Under the pieces are notes generated by a model. That model made no database searches. It was not told where the DNA came from and worked only from the letters and a program-made list of their open reading frames with translations. Position numbers and translations under genes: made by a program. 64,000 nt of DNA from an uncultured Clostridia bacterium (lineage in GTDB: Bacteria; Bacillota; Clostridia; Oscillospirales; Ruminococcaceae): contig CAMMMX010000001.1 of assembly GCA_946498095.1 (NCBI GenBank), forward strand, positions 124,001 through 188,000. The letters are read 5' to 3'. Shown here piece after piece: positions 44,617 through 54,035 of the stretch; position 1 is the first letter of the stretch; each line of letters starts with the position of its first letter.

Positions 44617-45786
44617 ATGGCAAGATTTACATTACCGCGCGACATTTACTTTGGTGAAAATGCGATTGAAGAACTGAAAAACCTCAAAAGCTGCAAAAAA
44701 GCATTTATCGTCACTGGAGGCAGCTCCATGAAAAAAGGGGGCTTCCTGCAGAAAACTGAGGACGTCTTGAAAGAAGCCGGTATGGAAACCCACCTGTTCG
44801 AGGGCGTCGAGCCCGATCCTTCGATTGAAACGGTCTTCAAGGGCGCAAAAGAAATGCAACAGTTTGAGCCGGATCTGATTGTCGCGATCGGCGGCGGTTC
44901 TCCGTTGGACGCTGCCAAAGCTATGTGGGTGTTCTACGAGCATCCGGAGCTGTCCTTTGACGACATTAAGGATCCCTTTACCATCCCCCCTCTGCGCAAC
45001 AAGGCGATCTTTGCGGCAATCCCCTCCACCAGCGGCACCGCAAGCGAAGTCACGGCCTTCTCGGTCATCACCGACTATTCGCAGAACATCAAATACCCGC
45101 TGGCTGATTTTGAGATTACGCCGGACATTGCAATTTTGGATACCTCGATCCCCTTGACCATGCCCAAAAAGCTGACGGCGCATACTGGTATGGATGCGTT
45201 GACACATGCAATTGAGGCTTATGTCGCATCAGCGCGCAGTGCTTTCTCCGATCCGCTGGCTCTTCAGGCGATTTCGGATATTTTCGACTCCCTAGTCGAT
45301 TCTTATCATGGAGACAAGGAAGCACGTGGCAAGATGCATATTGCTCAATGCCTGGCCGGTATGTCCTTCTCCAACGCGCTGCTGGGTATCGCGCACAGCT
45401 TGGCCCATAAGACTGGCGCAGAATTTGATATCCCGCATGGCTGCTGTAACGCGATCCTACTTCCTTTCGTTATCCAGTTCAATTCCCGTGTTTGCATGGA
45501 GCGATATGCTACCATCGCTCGGACGCTTGGGCTGCCTGGAAATACCGATAAGCAACTGACAGATTCTCTGGTCAAGGCGATTCGCGAGCTCAATGTGACG
45601 TTGAACATTGCTCCAACCTACCGTGAGAATGGCGTCACCGAGGAACATTTGAATCAGAAGATCGACTTCATCTGCGAAAACGCTGTGAAGGATCCTTGCA
45701 CGGCTTCCAATCCGCGCCCGATCTCTGTAGAAGAGATGAAAAAGGTTCTCACCTGCGCCTTCACCGGCGAGGACGTCACCTTCTAA
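44617..45786 (+). CDS. Iron-containing alcohol dehydrogenase
   Basis: NAD(P)H-dependent group III alcohol dehydrogenase (1,3-propanediol/butanol type), probably for reductive disposal of aldehydes in fermentation. NAD motif: GGGSPLDAAKAMWV and IPSTSGTASEVTAFSVI. Metal ligands: GMDALTHAIEAYVA and IAHSLAHKTGAEFDIPHG. 389 aa. The start ATG 44617 has GGAGG eight bases upstream (44603-44607); an upstream in-frame start at 44572 is rejected. It is a single-gene unit with its own promoter, Rex-like site and terminator. Confidence 0.94.
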   Translation: MARFTLPRDIYFGENAIEELKNLKSCKKAFIVTGGSSMKKGGFLQKTEDVLKEAGMETHLFEGVEPDPSIETVFKGAKEMQQFEPDLIVAIGGGSPLDAAKAMWVFYEHPELSFDDIKDPFTIPPLRNKAIFAAIPSTSGTASEVTAFSVITDYSQNIKYPLADFEITPDIAILDTSIPLTMPKKLTAHTGMDALTHAIEAYVASARSAFSDPLALQAISDIFDSLVDSYHGDKEARGKMHIAQCLAGMSFSNALLGIAHSLAHKTGAEFDIPHGCCNAILLPFVIQFNSRVCMERYATIARTLGLPGNTDKQLTDSLVKAIRELNVTLNIAPTYRENGVTEEHLNQKIDFICENAVKDPCTASNPRPISVEEMKKVLTCAFTGEDVTF

Positions 45787-45819
45787 GCAAGCGAAATCCA
45801 ATTGTTTTTGATTGCACAC

Positions 45820-45856
45820 CCGCCCGCAAGCGCTGCTTGCGGGCGGTTGATTTCAC
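45820..45856 (+). terminator. Terminator after the alcohol dehydrogenase gene
   Basis: CCGCCCGCAAGC / GCTTGCGGGCGG with loop GCT, followed by TTGATTTCACTTTTT. Confidence 0.85.
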
Positions 45857-45873
45857 TTTTTCTAAAAGGCGGC

Positions 45874-46671
45874 TCAGCCGACGAAAAGCTGTACCCAGTA
45901 CAGTCTTCCGCTGCTTTCATATACACCGACGCCGAGCTTGCTGTACGAAGCTTTCAGAATATTGGCCCGGTGCCCTGAAGACCCCATCCAATCAGACATA
46001 ACGGCCTGCGGCGTTTTTTGTCCCCAGGCAATATTTTCCCCGACCGTCCTCCAAGGAATCGTCACAGCCGTCTGGAACTTGCTGCCGTCCGGACGGGTAT
46101 GATCAAATTTGGATACAATCTCTTTCGCCCGGACAGTCGCGTTCGCGGAAAGGGTGCTGTCCAGTTGGAGAGGCGACACACCGGCCTTAGCGCGTTCCTG
46201 GTTGACCAGCGTGAGGATTTGCTCCGCCCTGCTGCTCCCTGATGTCGGAGGATTGGAGGACACCTTGGAAGAGGCTGGGGCTTTGGAGGAAGATTGCGGC
46301 TTGGATATAACCTGCTGCCGCGATGATGTCGCTATTCTGGAGCTGCTTGCCTGTGGTTTCTGCGAAGAGGTCGATGGTTTGGATGATGTTTTGGATGAAG
46401 TAGCTGCTGATTGCTGAGAAGACGTCGACGTGCGGGAAGAACGGTCTGCCGGTTGCTGTGACGTAACTGCTGGCGCGGATGATGTCTTACGGCTGGTTGT
46501 GTCCGGCTCTCCGATAGACGTATTCTGCTGAGAAGAGGACTGCGATGTCACGTGCGAGGATGTAGCGAACGTAGAAGACGAAGAAGCAGAGCTTGCGTTT
46601 TCTTCGCCGGAACATGAGACTAAAATGAGCAGTAATAGGATACTACATATCCCGATCAGGATTTTCTTCAT
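45874..46671 (-). CDS. CAP-domain lipoprotein with long Ser/Thr-rich linker
   Basis: Signal peptide with lipobox LVSC (Cys near residue 20), about 120 residues rich in Ser, Thr, Gln and Pro (a flexible stalk), then a CAP/SCP (cysteine-rich secretory protein) domain of about 115 residues. The latter shows LVNQERAKAGVSPLQ, DHTRPDGSKF, GENIAWGQ, WMGSSGHRANIL and a final YWVQLFVG, with the two conserved His present. Bacterial CAP proteins lack a settled function. The start is ATG 46671 (MKKILIG), with GGAGGT upstream; the frame extends further without support. 265 aa. Confidence 0.88.
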   Translation of the reverse strand: MKKILIGICSILLLLILVSCSGEENASSASSSSTFATSSHVTSQSSSQQNTSIGEPDTTSRKTSSAPAVTSQQPADRSSRTSTSSQQSAATSSKTSSKPSTSSQKPQASSSRIATSSRQQVISKPQSSSKAPASSKVSSNPPTSGSSRAEQILTLVNQERAKAGVSPLQLDSTLSANATVRAKEIVSKFDHTRPDGSKFQTAVTIPWRTVGENIAWGQKTPQAVMSDWMGSSGHRANILKASYSKLGVGVYESSGRLYWVQLFVG

Positions 46672-47072
46672 AATACCTCCATAAATATGTTGTTTCCGTT
46701 CATGATAAAAAATAGAGAAACGATTTTCTTTCCAGTTATGATAAAAGCCAAGTTTACCTTCCAATGGGACCGAAAACCATAGAGTCCAATGAATCTTGTA
46801 TCCATATTCTTTCCTGCACGCTACTGAAAATACAGACGTCCATTTTTATCCATTGGCTGCATTTGTGTTGTCCCCCTATAGAATACCCGCTTTCGTTCCA
46901 GCCACCTGCATCGAAAGGTATCCGATGTTGTTCGGTGCGTCGTTCAACCGCGTCATCGATATGGTCTGCAACATATTGGACCTGCATGCTCTGGCAAACA
47001 ACAGGATTCTCACAAATCAATTTCTGCTGACGCTGTGCAGGGAAATTATCGTTTTCCAAAAGTTGCGCATCA
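46672..47072. other. Intergenic region without a supported gene
   Basis: Overlapping open frames on both strands (46754-47059 minus with a TTG start, 46796-47209 plus) have no binding site or recognisable content, and the second runs through a terminator. Nothing else is seen. Confidence 0.35.
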
Positions 47073-47106
47073 AAAGCGGTACGAATGCTGCGATTCGTAC
47101 CGCTTT
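47073..47106. terminator. Terminator of the spoIID-like gene
   Basis: AAAGCGGTACGAAT / ATTCGTACCGCTTT, perfect 14-bp stem with a six-base loop; it is followed on the minus strand by TGATGCGCAAC. Confidence 0.75.
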
Positions 47107-47110
47107 CATC

Positions 47111-48097
47111 TTATGCATCCACAATGTCTACGCCGGTATAATAATATTTGAGGATTTCATCATACGTTTTCCCTTCCTGCGCCATCTGGTTGGCGCCATA
47201 CTGGCTTAGACCTACGCCATGTCCGTAGCCTTTGACGGTAAAGGTAAAGGTGTCTCCCTCGTTTTTCACTTCAAAGCAGGCGGAACGCAGCCCGAGTGCC
47301 GCACGAAGCTCCAGACCTGTAAATGTCTCATTACCGACGGTCACCTTGGTCACTGTCCCGGAATCCGAACGTTCCCATCCAGTGAACCATTTCGCCTTGT
47401 CCTCCGGAAGTGTAAGCTCGGCACGGACCGCCGTCAATCGGGTTTTCAATTCCTCCGACGTAAAGGTCGCCGTACTAAGAAAATCAGGCGCAGTCGTGTC
47501 CGCTGGACTCTCTACTGGTTCCAGATACGGCACATCGTTGCCCCATACCACAGACGCCTTTTCCGTCTTGCCTCCCGACATGGAATGAAACGCCGCAGCA
47601 ATGGGCTGATCGTCATAAACAATGATCTTATCGAGTACTTCGTCCACCGCTTTTTCTATTTTGGCGTAATATTCCTCGAATTTATCGCCATAAAAGGCCT
47701 GTGCCTGCTCCTTGGTGAAAAACGCCTGATACTTCGTTGAATCGTTGGAAAGGTGCGCTCCTTTGAGCTCAGGTGTCGGATCCTTCAGTTCCCGTCCACG
47801 CTGGTACATACCATACGTATGTGCCGCGACCGCCTGCGCCTTTATCGCTTCCTCATGGTACTCCGCCGGCATCTCGGCGCAGACGGCGCCAATCACAAAA
47901 TCACGTTCCGACATCTCCGTCACCTGGCCCGTCTCTTCATCCAAAATTTTGAAGGTCAGCTTGTCCACGCTAACAGATGACGAACTGTTCCCTTCCGGCG
48001 TTTTCACATTTTCAGGCGGTCCGCCTAAGAATGTCACGCAGGGTACCATAATGAATAAAGCTGCGAACACAGTAATAACCGCAAGGTAATTTTTCAT
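47111..48097 (-). CDS. spoIID: SpoIID/LytB-domain protein (sporulation peptidoglycan lytic)
   Basis: SpoIID removes cross-bridges in septal peptidoglycan to drive engulfment during sporulation. A membrane anchor (NYLAVITVFAALFIMVPCVTF) precedes the catalytic domain, with SERDFVIGAVCAEMPAEYHEEAIKAQAVAAHTYGMY (EAIKAQAVAA is the signature), PIAAAFHSMSGGKTEKA and the C-terminal GYGHGVGLSQYGANQMA. About 328 aa. The start is taken at MKNYL (48097), though GGAAGGATG offers an alternative up to seven codons upstream. The gene could encode a paralogue (SpoIID or another LytB); the sequence alone does not separate these. Confidence 0.88.
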   Translation of the reverse strand: MKNYLAVITVFAALFIMVPCVTFLGGPPENVKTPEGNSSSSVSVDKLTFKILDEETGQVTEMSERDFVIGAVCAEMPAEYHEEAIKAQAVAAHTYGMYQRGRELKDPTPELKGAHLSNDSTKYQAFFTKEQAQAFYGDKFEEYYAKIEKAVDEVLDKIIVYDDQPIAAAFHSMSGGKTEKASVVWGNDVPYLEPVESPADTTAPDFLSTATFTSEELKTRLTAVRAELTLPEDKAKWFTGWERSDSGTVTKVTVGNETFTGLELRAALGLRSACFEVKNEGDTFTFTVKGYGHGVGLSQYGANQMAQEGKTYDEILKYYYTGVDIVDA

Positions 48098-48262
48098 GTT
48101 GCCTCTCATCCTTCCCATTTTCCGTGAAAAATCAAAGCTTTAATCTTTCACTGTTTTTTTCTTTTCAGGCGATTTTCGGCGTTTTGCTCTGAAGAGCATC
48201 TTTGTTTTGAATAATCAAATTCCCACACTTTCATCAGCAACCGAATATTCACCAATTGTTCA

Positions 48263-48291
48263 TTGACTTGCAGATTGCTTTATATTACAAT
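48263..48291 (+). promoter_or_regulatory. Promoter of the citrate synthase gene
   Basis: TTGACT (48263-48268), a 17-bp spacer and TACAAT (48286-48291). The start codon is 265 bases away, leaving a long leader. Confidence 0.72.
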
Positions 48292-48299
48292 GAGTATGA

Positions 48300-48540
48300 A
48301 AGCATCCGGTAAAATATGCTTATGCGTTTGGTCAGGATTGCCCTAAAGATCAGGCAACTGTTTAATGGAAGCGCGGTAGAAACACGCATCTTTCCGGATC
48401 TCTTCGAACGCAGAAAACAGGACGTGCCCTATCACCTGCCTGCGTGTTTTTCCAAAAGCCATCAGGTTCGCTCTCCACCCGGGATAAGATGCGAACCTTT
48501 TCGCATCTTATCCCGGCATTCCTTTTATGACGGATTGCAG
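48300..48540 (+). promoter_or_regulatory. Leader with two terminator-like hairpins before citrate synthase
   Basis: The first hairpin (ACGCAG...CTGCGT with inner CAGG/CCTG, 48408-48445) is followed by GTTTTT. The second is a perfect 17-bp stem (48479-48495 with 48500-48516, tetraloop CCTT) followed by CATTCCTTTT. Upstream lie further small hairpins (AGCAT..ATGCT, TTGCC..GGCAA). This suggests control by attenuation or a riboswitch. I do not recognise a known class; no T-box core is seen. Confidence 0.5.
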
Positions 48541-48555
48541 AAAGGCCATGATACT

Positions 48556-49926
48556 ATGACAAATGACACATATATGCTCGCGGAAAGCGAGTCCTTTCAA
48601 GCTTTATGCGCAGAATACAAAAAAAATAACCGTATCGATCCAGCGCTTTATGAACGGTTTGACGTAAAACGCGGACTGCGCAACCAGGATGGAACAGGCG
48701 TCGTCGCCGGGTTGACCAATATTTGCAACGTGCACGGTTACGTGGTAGACGAAGGGGAAAAAAAGCCAATCGACGGAGAATTGATATACCGCGGCATCAA
48801 CATTAACGATCTGGTCGGCGGCGCCGTACGGGAAAACCGCTTCGGCTTTGAGGAAATCATTTATCTGCTTGTGCTGGGAAAGCTGCCTACGGCGTCGCAG
48901 CTCGCATCCCTGCGAGAATTGATGGGACGTACACGTGTCCTTCCCGATAGCTTTGTCGAGGATATGATCTTCAAAGCGCCGTCCCCCAATATTATGAACA
49001 AGCTGGGCCGGAGCATCCTGGCTCTTTACTCCTACGATAAGAACCCCGAAGACTGCAGCATTGAAAATGAGATCCGCAAGGCAATCGAATTGATTTCCCG
49101 CCTGCCCAATATTATGATAAACGCTTACCAAATCAAAAGGCGGGTCTATGACAGGGAAAGCATGTTTATGCATCTATCCCACCCAAGTGACAGCATTGCG
49201 GAAAACATTCTGTCCAAGCTGCGTCCTGACCGTGTTTTTACGGACGAAGAGGCTAAGCTGCTCGATGTCTGTCTGATGTTGCACGCAGAACACGGCGGAG
49301 GGAATAACTCCACCTTTACCTGCCGTTGCCTAACATCTTCCGGCACGGATTCTTTCTCTGCTTATGCCGCCGCCATCGGCGCACTGAAAGGCCCTCGCCA
49401 CGGCGGTGCCAACATCAAGGTCATGGAAATGCTCCATTATATGGAAGAAGGTATCTCGGATTGGTCGGATGACGGCCAGGTGAAAGACTTCTTGCAGAAG
49501 ATTATCCGTGGGGAAGCCGGTGACGGATCCGGTCTCATTTATGGCATGGGCCACGCCGTATACACCAAATCCGATCCGCGTGCTGTCATTCTCAAGCAAA
49601 ATGCAATGAAGCTCGCCAAGGGCACCGATATTGAAAAGGAATTTCTTTTGCTTGACGCTGTCGAACGTTTGTCACCCGAAGTTTATCACGAGAGCAAATC
49701 CGACACGAAGATGCTCTGCGCGAACGTGGATCTATATTCAGGGCTGGTGTACCAGATGCTACGTATCCCTCCCGACCTGTTTACCCCGCTGTTTGCCGTC
49801 GCGCGGATGCCCGGATGGTGTGCACATCGGATGGAGGAGCTGCTGACTGGTCGCCGTATCATGCGCCCTGCATACAAGGCAATTGCTAAAGAAATCCCTT
49901 ATGTGCCGCTGGCCGATCGTGTCTAA
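48556..49926 (+). CDS. Citrate/methylcitrate synthase-family protein
   Basis: Condenses acetyl-CoA with oxaloacetate. Catalytic motifs: LMLHAEHGGGNNSTFTCR (His near residue 250), IGALKGPRHGGAN, GMGHAVYTKSDPRA (His) and the Asp/Arg region YSGLVYQML / GWCAHRMEELL. 456 aa, longer than the short si-citrate synthases because of an N-terminal extension of about 80 residues that is common in Clostridia. The start ATG 48556 follows AAAGG; the frame opens to 48316, but that part covers the leader hairpins and is rejected. Confidence 0.9.
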   Translation: MTNDTYMLAESESFQALCAEYKKNNRIDPALYERFDVKRGLRNQDGTGVVAGLTNICNVHGYVVDEGEKKPIDGELIYRGININDLVGGAVRENRFGFEEIIYLLVLGKLPTASQLASLRELMGRTRVLPDSFVEDMIFKAPSPNIMNKLGRSILALYSYDKNPEDCSIENEIRKAIELISRLPNIMINAYQIKRRVYDRESMFMHLSHPSDSIAENILSKLRPDRVFTDEEAKLLDVCLMLHAEHGGGNNSTFTCRCLTSSGTDSFSAYAAAIGALKGPRHGGANIKVMEMLHYMEEGISDWSDDGQVKDFLQKIIRGEAGDGSGLIYGMGHAVYTKSDPRAVILKQNAMKLAKGTDIEKEFLLLDAVERLSPEVYHESKSDTKMLCANVDLYSGLVYQMLRIPPDLFTPLFAVARMPGWCAHRMEELLTGRRIMRPAYKAIAKEIPYVPLADRV

Positions 49927-49949
49927 TTGAGAAAAGTGTTGAAAAAAGG

Positions 49950-49991
49950 AAATCAATGCTATATAATGATAAATAGCATTGATTTTTTCTT
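49950..49991 (+). terminator. Terminator after citrate synthase
   Basis: AAATCAATGCTAT / ATAGCATTGATTT followed by TTT. Confidence 0.85.
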
Positions 49992-50106
49992 TTATGTATT
50001 TTTCCTTGAGCGGACAATCGGCTCCTGTGCGTTCTCTGCAGGCTGTTTCGCCGCGATCAAATAAACGCGCCTTATTTTCAAGGCTGATAAAGGATAGGTT
50101 TTAGGA

Positions 50107-51000
50107 ATGAATCAGAATAGAAACGCTTTGCTTCGTGTTGCATCTTTTGTCCTATTTGGGTGTTGCGTCGTGGCGGCAATTATATCCAGGAGCCTTATGT
50201 TATTGTACTCAGTGGATTATAAAACCGGATTCTATTTGGAAAACAGCAGCAATGTCATTTGGTTTGATGTCATCCTGATTCTAGCCTGCCTGATAGCGCT
50301 GGTCTACACGTTCGCCAGCTGCCGGCGGCCCTCGAAAAAAGACCTTCCCGGCTCGGTGGACGCCTATGCGCCCAAGCGCGTCATGCACTGCGCGATCGGA
50401 CTCGGGCTCATCCTGCTTGCCGCGGGAGTGTTTGCCTTTGTAGAGTCGGTCGGTTTTTTGATTCAGTTGTCACAGGACGCTTTTGCCGGGATTCAAAATC
50501 TGTTGCTGGTACTTCTCTTTGCAGCGACCGGCATCTTCTTTGCAGCAATCGCCTTCAAAAGTTTTTTGGGGCATCCATTTACGCAAAAAAACGGCCTATG
50601 CTTTTTAATACCGGTAGCCGCTTTATCGGTCAGGCTGATTGTTTCTTTCATGCATTACACCACCATTGTCAACGTCTCCGACAATTTGTTAAATATTCTC
50701 ATTATGGTGTCCCAGATCCTTTTTCTCTTGTTCCTGACGCGCTATCTGTCCGGCAACAGCACAAGAAGGACAAAAGGCTTCCTTCTGTTAAGCGGCCTTA
50801 TCAATCTACTTTTCGCTTTCACGCTTTCGCTGCCGCGCATTTTTTTGCTCTGTTTCGGCCCTGTGGACATTAAGCGGCTGACTGCGGCACCTGAATGGCT
50901 GGATCTGTGCCTGGCGATTCTTGCTCTTTACATCGTGTTACGTTTTGCCGTGCTGGATCGTAAACGTTGCTCCTCAACGGATACTTCTTACGCCGAATAG
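50107..51000 (+). CDS. Polytopic membrane protein of unknown function
   Basis: 297 residues with seven likely membrane segments (VASFVLFGCCVVAAIISRSL, VIWFDVILILACLIALVYTF, AIGLGLILLAAGVFAFVESV, LLVLLFAATGIFFAAIAFK, CFLIPVAALSVRLIVSF, ILIMVSQILFLLFLTRYL, LLSGLINLLFAFTLSLPRIFL, LCLAILALYIVLRFAVL). No transport or enzymatic signature was noted. Hairpins before (49950) and after (51057) make it monocistronic. Such proteins are widespread hypothetical membrane proteins in gut Clostridia. Confidence 0.8.
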   Translation: MNQNRNALLRVASFVLFGCCVVAAIISRSLMLLYSVDYKTGFYLENSSNVIWFDVILILACLIALVYTFASCRRPSKKDLPGSVDAYAPKRVMHCAIGLGLILLAAGVFAFVESVGFLIQLSQDAFAGIQNLLLVLLFAATGIFFAAIAFKSFLGHPFTQKNGLCFLIPVAALSVRLIVSFMHYTTIVNVSDNLLNILIMVSQILFLLFLTRYLSGNSTRRTKGFLLLSGLINLLFAFTLSLPRIFLLCFGPVDIKRLTAAPEWLDLCLAILALYIVLRFAVLDRKRCSSTDTSYAE

Positions 51001-51056
51001 TGGAGGCCGTTGTCGGTACGCTGGACTGCTTCCCATTATCCACATCATGATAAAAG

Positions 51057-51099
51057 AAGGAAGCCGGCTGGGAAGCCATCCCTGTCGACTTTCCTTTTT
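51057..51099 (+). terminator. Probable terminator after the membrane protein gene
   Basis: AAGGAAGCCGGC and GTCGACTTTCCTT form a bulged stem with G-T pairs, followed by TTTA. Confidence 0.45.
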
Positions 51100-51205
51100 A
51101 TGATTCAAACATGCAGCCCCATCTTTTTGCTCTTCCTTATGATCGCCTATGGGGACGCAAGCATTACAAAACAGGAAGGGCGACCGTCAATAGAGAAAAC
51201 CTCTT

Positions 51206-51646
51206 TTACCGTCGGCGCTGTGGGATACGCAGCAGACGTGGTAAGCGCATACTTTTCAGCACATTTTTCTCCATCCAGTTGCCGATCCATATGACCGGTG
51301 CTGATAACAGGAACCACAACGCCGTGAATAAGGGGCAGATTTGTCCCATCACATTCATTGGTAATGCGGAATAATCCCAAACTTTCCATCCTAAGCCAAG
51401 ATTGAAAACACATCCAAAGATAAATTCCACCCCTGTAATGATAAGACTGCTGATACCGCAACGTTTGATGAGCGACAGCTTTTGGCAACGGCAGTTCATA
51501 TTTTCAATAGCGCTAAAGCAAATTCCGCCCGCAACAAACATCGTTGGGTGGGAATGCTGGCGGAACAAAAGCTCGATTATGACGTATCCCGTTCCTCCCA
51601 CTGCAAAAAGCACCGTATTCCTTGCAAGACCTTTCATAACATCCAC
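51206..51646 (-). CDS. CmpB-like putative ABC-transporter type IV membrane protein
   Basis: A small integral membrane protein with features of PF06541: IIELLFRQHSHPTMFVAGGICF, IITGVEFIFGCVFNLGLGW and WDYSALPMNVMGQICPLFTALWFLLS (four membrane segments). Name and role are provisional; a transport role for this family has never been settled. 146 aa. It lies between two terminators. Confidence 0.72.
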   Translation of the reverse strand: MDVMKGLARNTVLFAVGGTGYVIIELLFRQHSHPTMFVAGGICFSAIENMNCRCQKLSLIKRCGISSLIITGVEFIFGCVFNLGLGWKVWDYSALPMNVMGQICPLFTALWFLLSAPVIWIGNWMEKNVLKSMRLPRLLRIPQRRR

Positions 51647-51810
51647 CTTATTCGTAAACCGGCAAAACCGGCCTTATTCTGAGAAAAAAATCGGGACAAA
51701 CGCACAGCATTTGTCCTCCATCTGTGATGTTATTGTCTGCGGCCAAGGAATCGATTATACGTCCCTAAACGGGACAGAAGCCTGGCAGTTTTTGCAGCTA
51801 TAGAAACAGC

Positions 51811-51843
51811 ATGAAAGGCTGCGGAAATCCGGCAGCCTTTCAT
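51811..51843. terminator. Terminator of spo0A
   Basis: ATGAAAGGCTGC / GCAGCCTTTCAT with a nine-base loop. Confidence 0.75.
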
Positions 51844-51861
51844 ATCTGAAACCGATTAAAG

Positions 51862-52662
51862 TCAATTGCCAACGCCAGCGTTTTTGTATTTCAAACGCAA
51901 CTTGTCTGCAATTAATGCAATAAACTCCGAGTTGGTAGGCTTCCCTCTGGAAGTGTGGACCGTATAGGAGAAGAAAGAATTCAAAGTATCAACATCGCCC
52001 CTGTCCCATGCAACCTCAATTGCATGCCGGATGGCACGTTCCACGCGTGAAGAAGTCGTTCCAAATTTTTTAGCTACCGTTGGATAGAGCATCTTGGTAA
52101 CGGAATTGATCATGTCCGCGTTGTTCACGGACAGCATGATTGCCTCACGCAGATAATGGTATCCTTTAATATGCGCCGGTACCCCAATTTGATGGATGAT
52201 GTCGGTGATCACCTCTTCCAGAGAAGGATCGGCAGACCCCGAAGAGTTCTGCCGCGGGAACGCGGTAATCTCCGGGACTGCTTTTGCAGTTACACCGGTA
52301 AGCTGGCCGATACGATCCGCAAGCACGTTAAAGTCAAACGGCTTTAGGATGTACAGCGAAGCACCGTTGTTCATAGCTTCCTTCTCGATGAAGACATTGT
52401 CATAGGAACTGGTGATAATGCACACCGGGAACTTTATCCCGCTCTCCCGAATCTGCTTCATGACCCCGACTGCATCCAGATGCGGCATGTTGAAATCCAT
52501 CACTACCACATCCGGAGCATCATTTCTGATTGCCTCGACAAGGCTCAGCCCGTTTTTTGGGCGGGTCATGACGAAAAATCCGTAGTTCTTCAGGGCATTG
52601 GCACAAATCACGCCATATTCTGCGCTATCGTCGCCAATCATTACTTTGAGCTTTCCTACCAT
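51862..52662 (-). CDS. spo0A: Sporulation master regulator Spo0A
   Basis: A phosphorelay response regulator that starts sporulation. Receiver domain: [14 protein letters not shown], phosphoacceptor Asp in [15 protein letters not shown] (near residue 55), Ser/Thr in CIITSSYDN and Lys in [10 protein letters not shown]. The C-terminal Spo0A DNA-binding domain begins near residue 150 and contains [19 protein letters not shown] and [22 protein letters not shown]. 266 aa. Located next to spoIVB, the conserved gene order of spore formers. A TGCGTCGAAA site (52766-52775) resembles a 0A box (8 of 10). Confidence 0.98.
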   Translation of the reverse strand: MVGKLKVMIGDDSAEYGVICANALKNYGFFVMTRPKNGLSLVEAIRNDAPDVVVMDFNMPHLDAVGVMKQIRESGIKFPVCIITSSYDNVFIEKEAMNNGASLYILKPFDFNVLADRIGQLTGVTAKAVPEITAFPRQNSSGSADPSLEEVITDIIHQIGVPAHIKGYHYLREAIMLSVNNADMINSVTKMLYPTVAKKFGTTSSRVERAIRHAIEVAWDRGDVDTLNSFFSYTVHTSRGKPTNSEFIALIADKLRLKYKNAGVGN

Positions 52663-52765
52663 GTCAAAATTCCTCCAATTGTCTTTGATTGCTTTATTAT
52701 ATTACCATATGCTGGAATTAATTACAAGAGGTTTTTTTCAATTTCTGTAAAAAAATACAAATTTT

Positions 52766-52775
52766 TTTCGACGCA
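52766..52775 (-). promoter_or_regulatory. Candidate 0A box upstream of spo0A
   Basis: On the minus strand TGCGTCGAAA matches the Spo0A box TTTGTCGAAA at 8 of 10 bases, about 105 bases before spo0A. Consistent with autoregulation. Confidence 0.45.
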
Positions 52776-52814
52776 ATCATACAAGAAACGCTTTCTTATT
52801 ATATCATAATACTT

Positions 52815-54035
52815 TTAATCCTTTTTTTCAACGGAATCAATGTGGTTATACATGTTTTCACAAAAAATCCCATAGCCTTTTGTTGGATCATTGACGAACA
52901 CATGGGTGACTGCTCCGACGAGACGGCCGTTTTGAATAATGGGACTGCCGCTCATGCCTTGTACAATTCCGCCGGCTTTTTCCAGCAGTTCCGGATCCGT
53001 GACCTTGATTACCATATTTTTGGTTTCCTGTTTGGATTTAATGTCAACCTTTTCAATCAAGATATCGTATTCCTTCGGCTGATCGCCGTCAAGCGTTGTC
53101 AAAATCGTCGCCGGTCCGGCCTGGACCTCCTGGCGCAGTGCCATTGGAATCGCTTTATTCGCCGTCTCATAGCTGCCGAGTTTTCCAAATACGCCGGTAT
53201 CGCTGTTGGATAAAAGGGATCCGATTGGGGTTATTGAGGAGAAGGAGCCGATTAGTTCCCCGGGGAGCCCCGTCTTGCCCTTGCTGACGCCGCTAATTTC
53301 TACACCCATGACGTCGCCTTCCGCAAGCGGTAATATCTCGCCGGTATCCACATCACAAATCGGATGTCCCAATCCGCCAAAAGCATTGGTCTGTGGATCG
53401 AAAAAGGTAACCGTACCAATACCGGCTGAGCTGTCGCGAACCCAGAGTCCCCCTTTATAACATCCGTCAAGCGCAGAAACTATGGGTTTTATGGAAAACA
53501 CATACTCCTGGTTTTTGCGTCTGACCGTAACCTTAATTGGTTTTCCCCCACTGCTTTCGATAATCGACTGCACGTCGCTGTTGCCGGCGACCTTGTTCCC
53601 GTCCATCGACAGGATAACGTCGCCAATTTTGATGCCCGCCTCCTCCGCGGGACAACAGCTACCGCCATCACTGCCCTGGACATCACTGGTACCGATCACT
53701 ACGACACCGTCGGTGAGCATTTTGATTCCAAACGGGGATCCTCCCGGGATAAGCATCGGACGCTCTATTACATTCACATCAACTGTTTTTACTGGTATCA
53801 GTCCAAACAGCTTCAATACCGCCGTATTCTGCTGCGACTTGCTCAGGCTTTGATCCACATAGGCCTCACCGCTGTTCTGTGCTTTGATGTGCAAGTCGGA
53901 ATTGACCACAAGCTGCGTTCCCTTTTCCAGGTAAAAGGAATCTGGCAATGACACATTGTAATAAACCAGAGTGGATGTCAGTGCCAGAAGGACCGCAGCG
54001 GAGGCTGTTGCAATGGATTTTAAAAGTTTTCTCAT
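52815..54035 (-). CDS. spoIVB: SpoIVB peptidase
   Basis: Serine peptidase made in the forespore that triggers sigma-K processing. An N-terminal membrane anchor (SIATASAAVLLALTSTLVYYN), a PDZ domain (GVVVIGTSDVQG, AEEAGIKIGDVILSMDGNKV) and the S55 catalytic domain: His in AFGGLGHPICDVDTG and Ser in GGIVQGMSGSPIIQNGRLVGAV. 406 aa, normal. Immediately upstream of spo0A in the direction of transcription, the classical order. Confidence 0.97.
   Translation of the reverse strand: MRKLLKSIATASAAVLLALTSTLVYYNVSLPDSFYLEKGTQLVVNSDLHIKAQNSGEAYVDQSLSKSQQNTAVLKLFGLIPVKTVDVNVIERPMLIPGGSPFGIKMLTDGVVVIGTSDVQGSDGGSCCPAEEAGIKIGDVILSMDGNKVAGNSDVQSIIESSGGKPIKVTVRRKNQEYVFSIKPIVSALDGCYKGGLWVRDSSAGIGTVTFFDPQTNAFGGLGHPICDVDTGEILPLAEGDVMGVEISGVSKGKTGLPGELIGSFSSITPIGSLLSNSDTGVFGKLGSYETANKAIPMALRQEVQAGPATILTTLDGDQPKEYDILIEKVDIKSKQETKNMVIKVTDPELLEKAGGIVQGMSGSPIIQNGRLVGAVTHVFVNDPTKGYGIFCENMYNHIDSVEKKD

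Noticed and set aside
46754..47209. Overlapping frames on both strands between the CAP and SpoIID genes
   Set aside because: No binding sites or family features; one crosses a terminator and enters the spoIID gene.
48300..48480. T-box leader
   Set aside because: No conserved T-box core (AGGGTGGNACCGCG) and no specifier loop that I could recognise.
48316..48555. 80-codon N-terminal extension of citrate synthase
   Set aside because: It covers strong hairpins in the leader, and homologues start near 48556 as far as I can judge.
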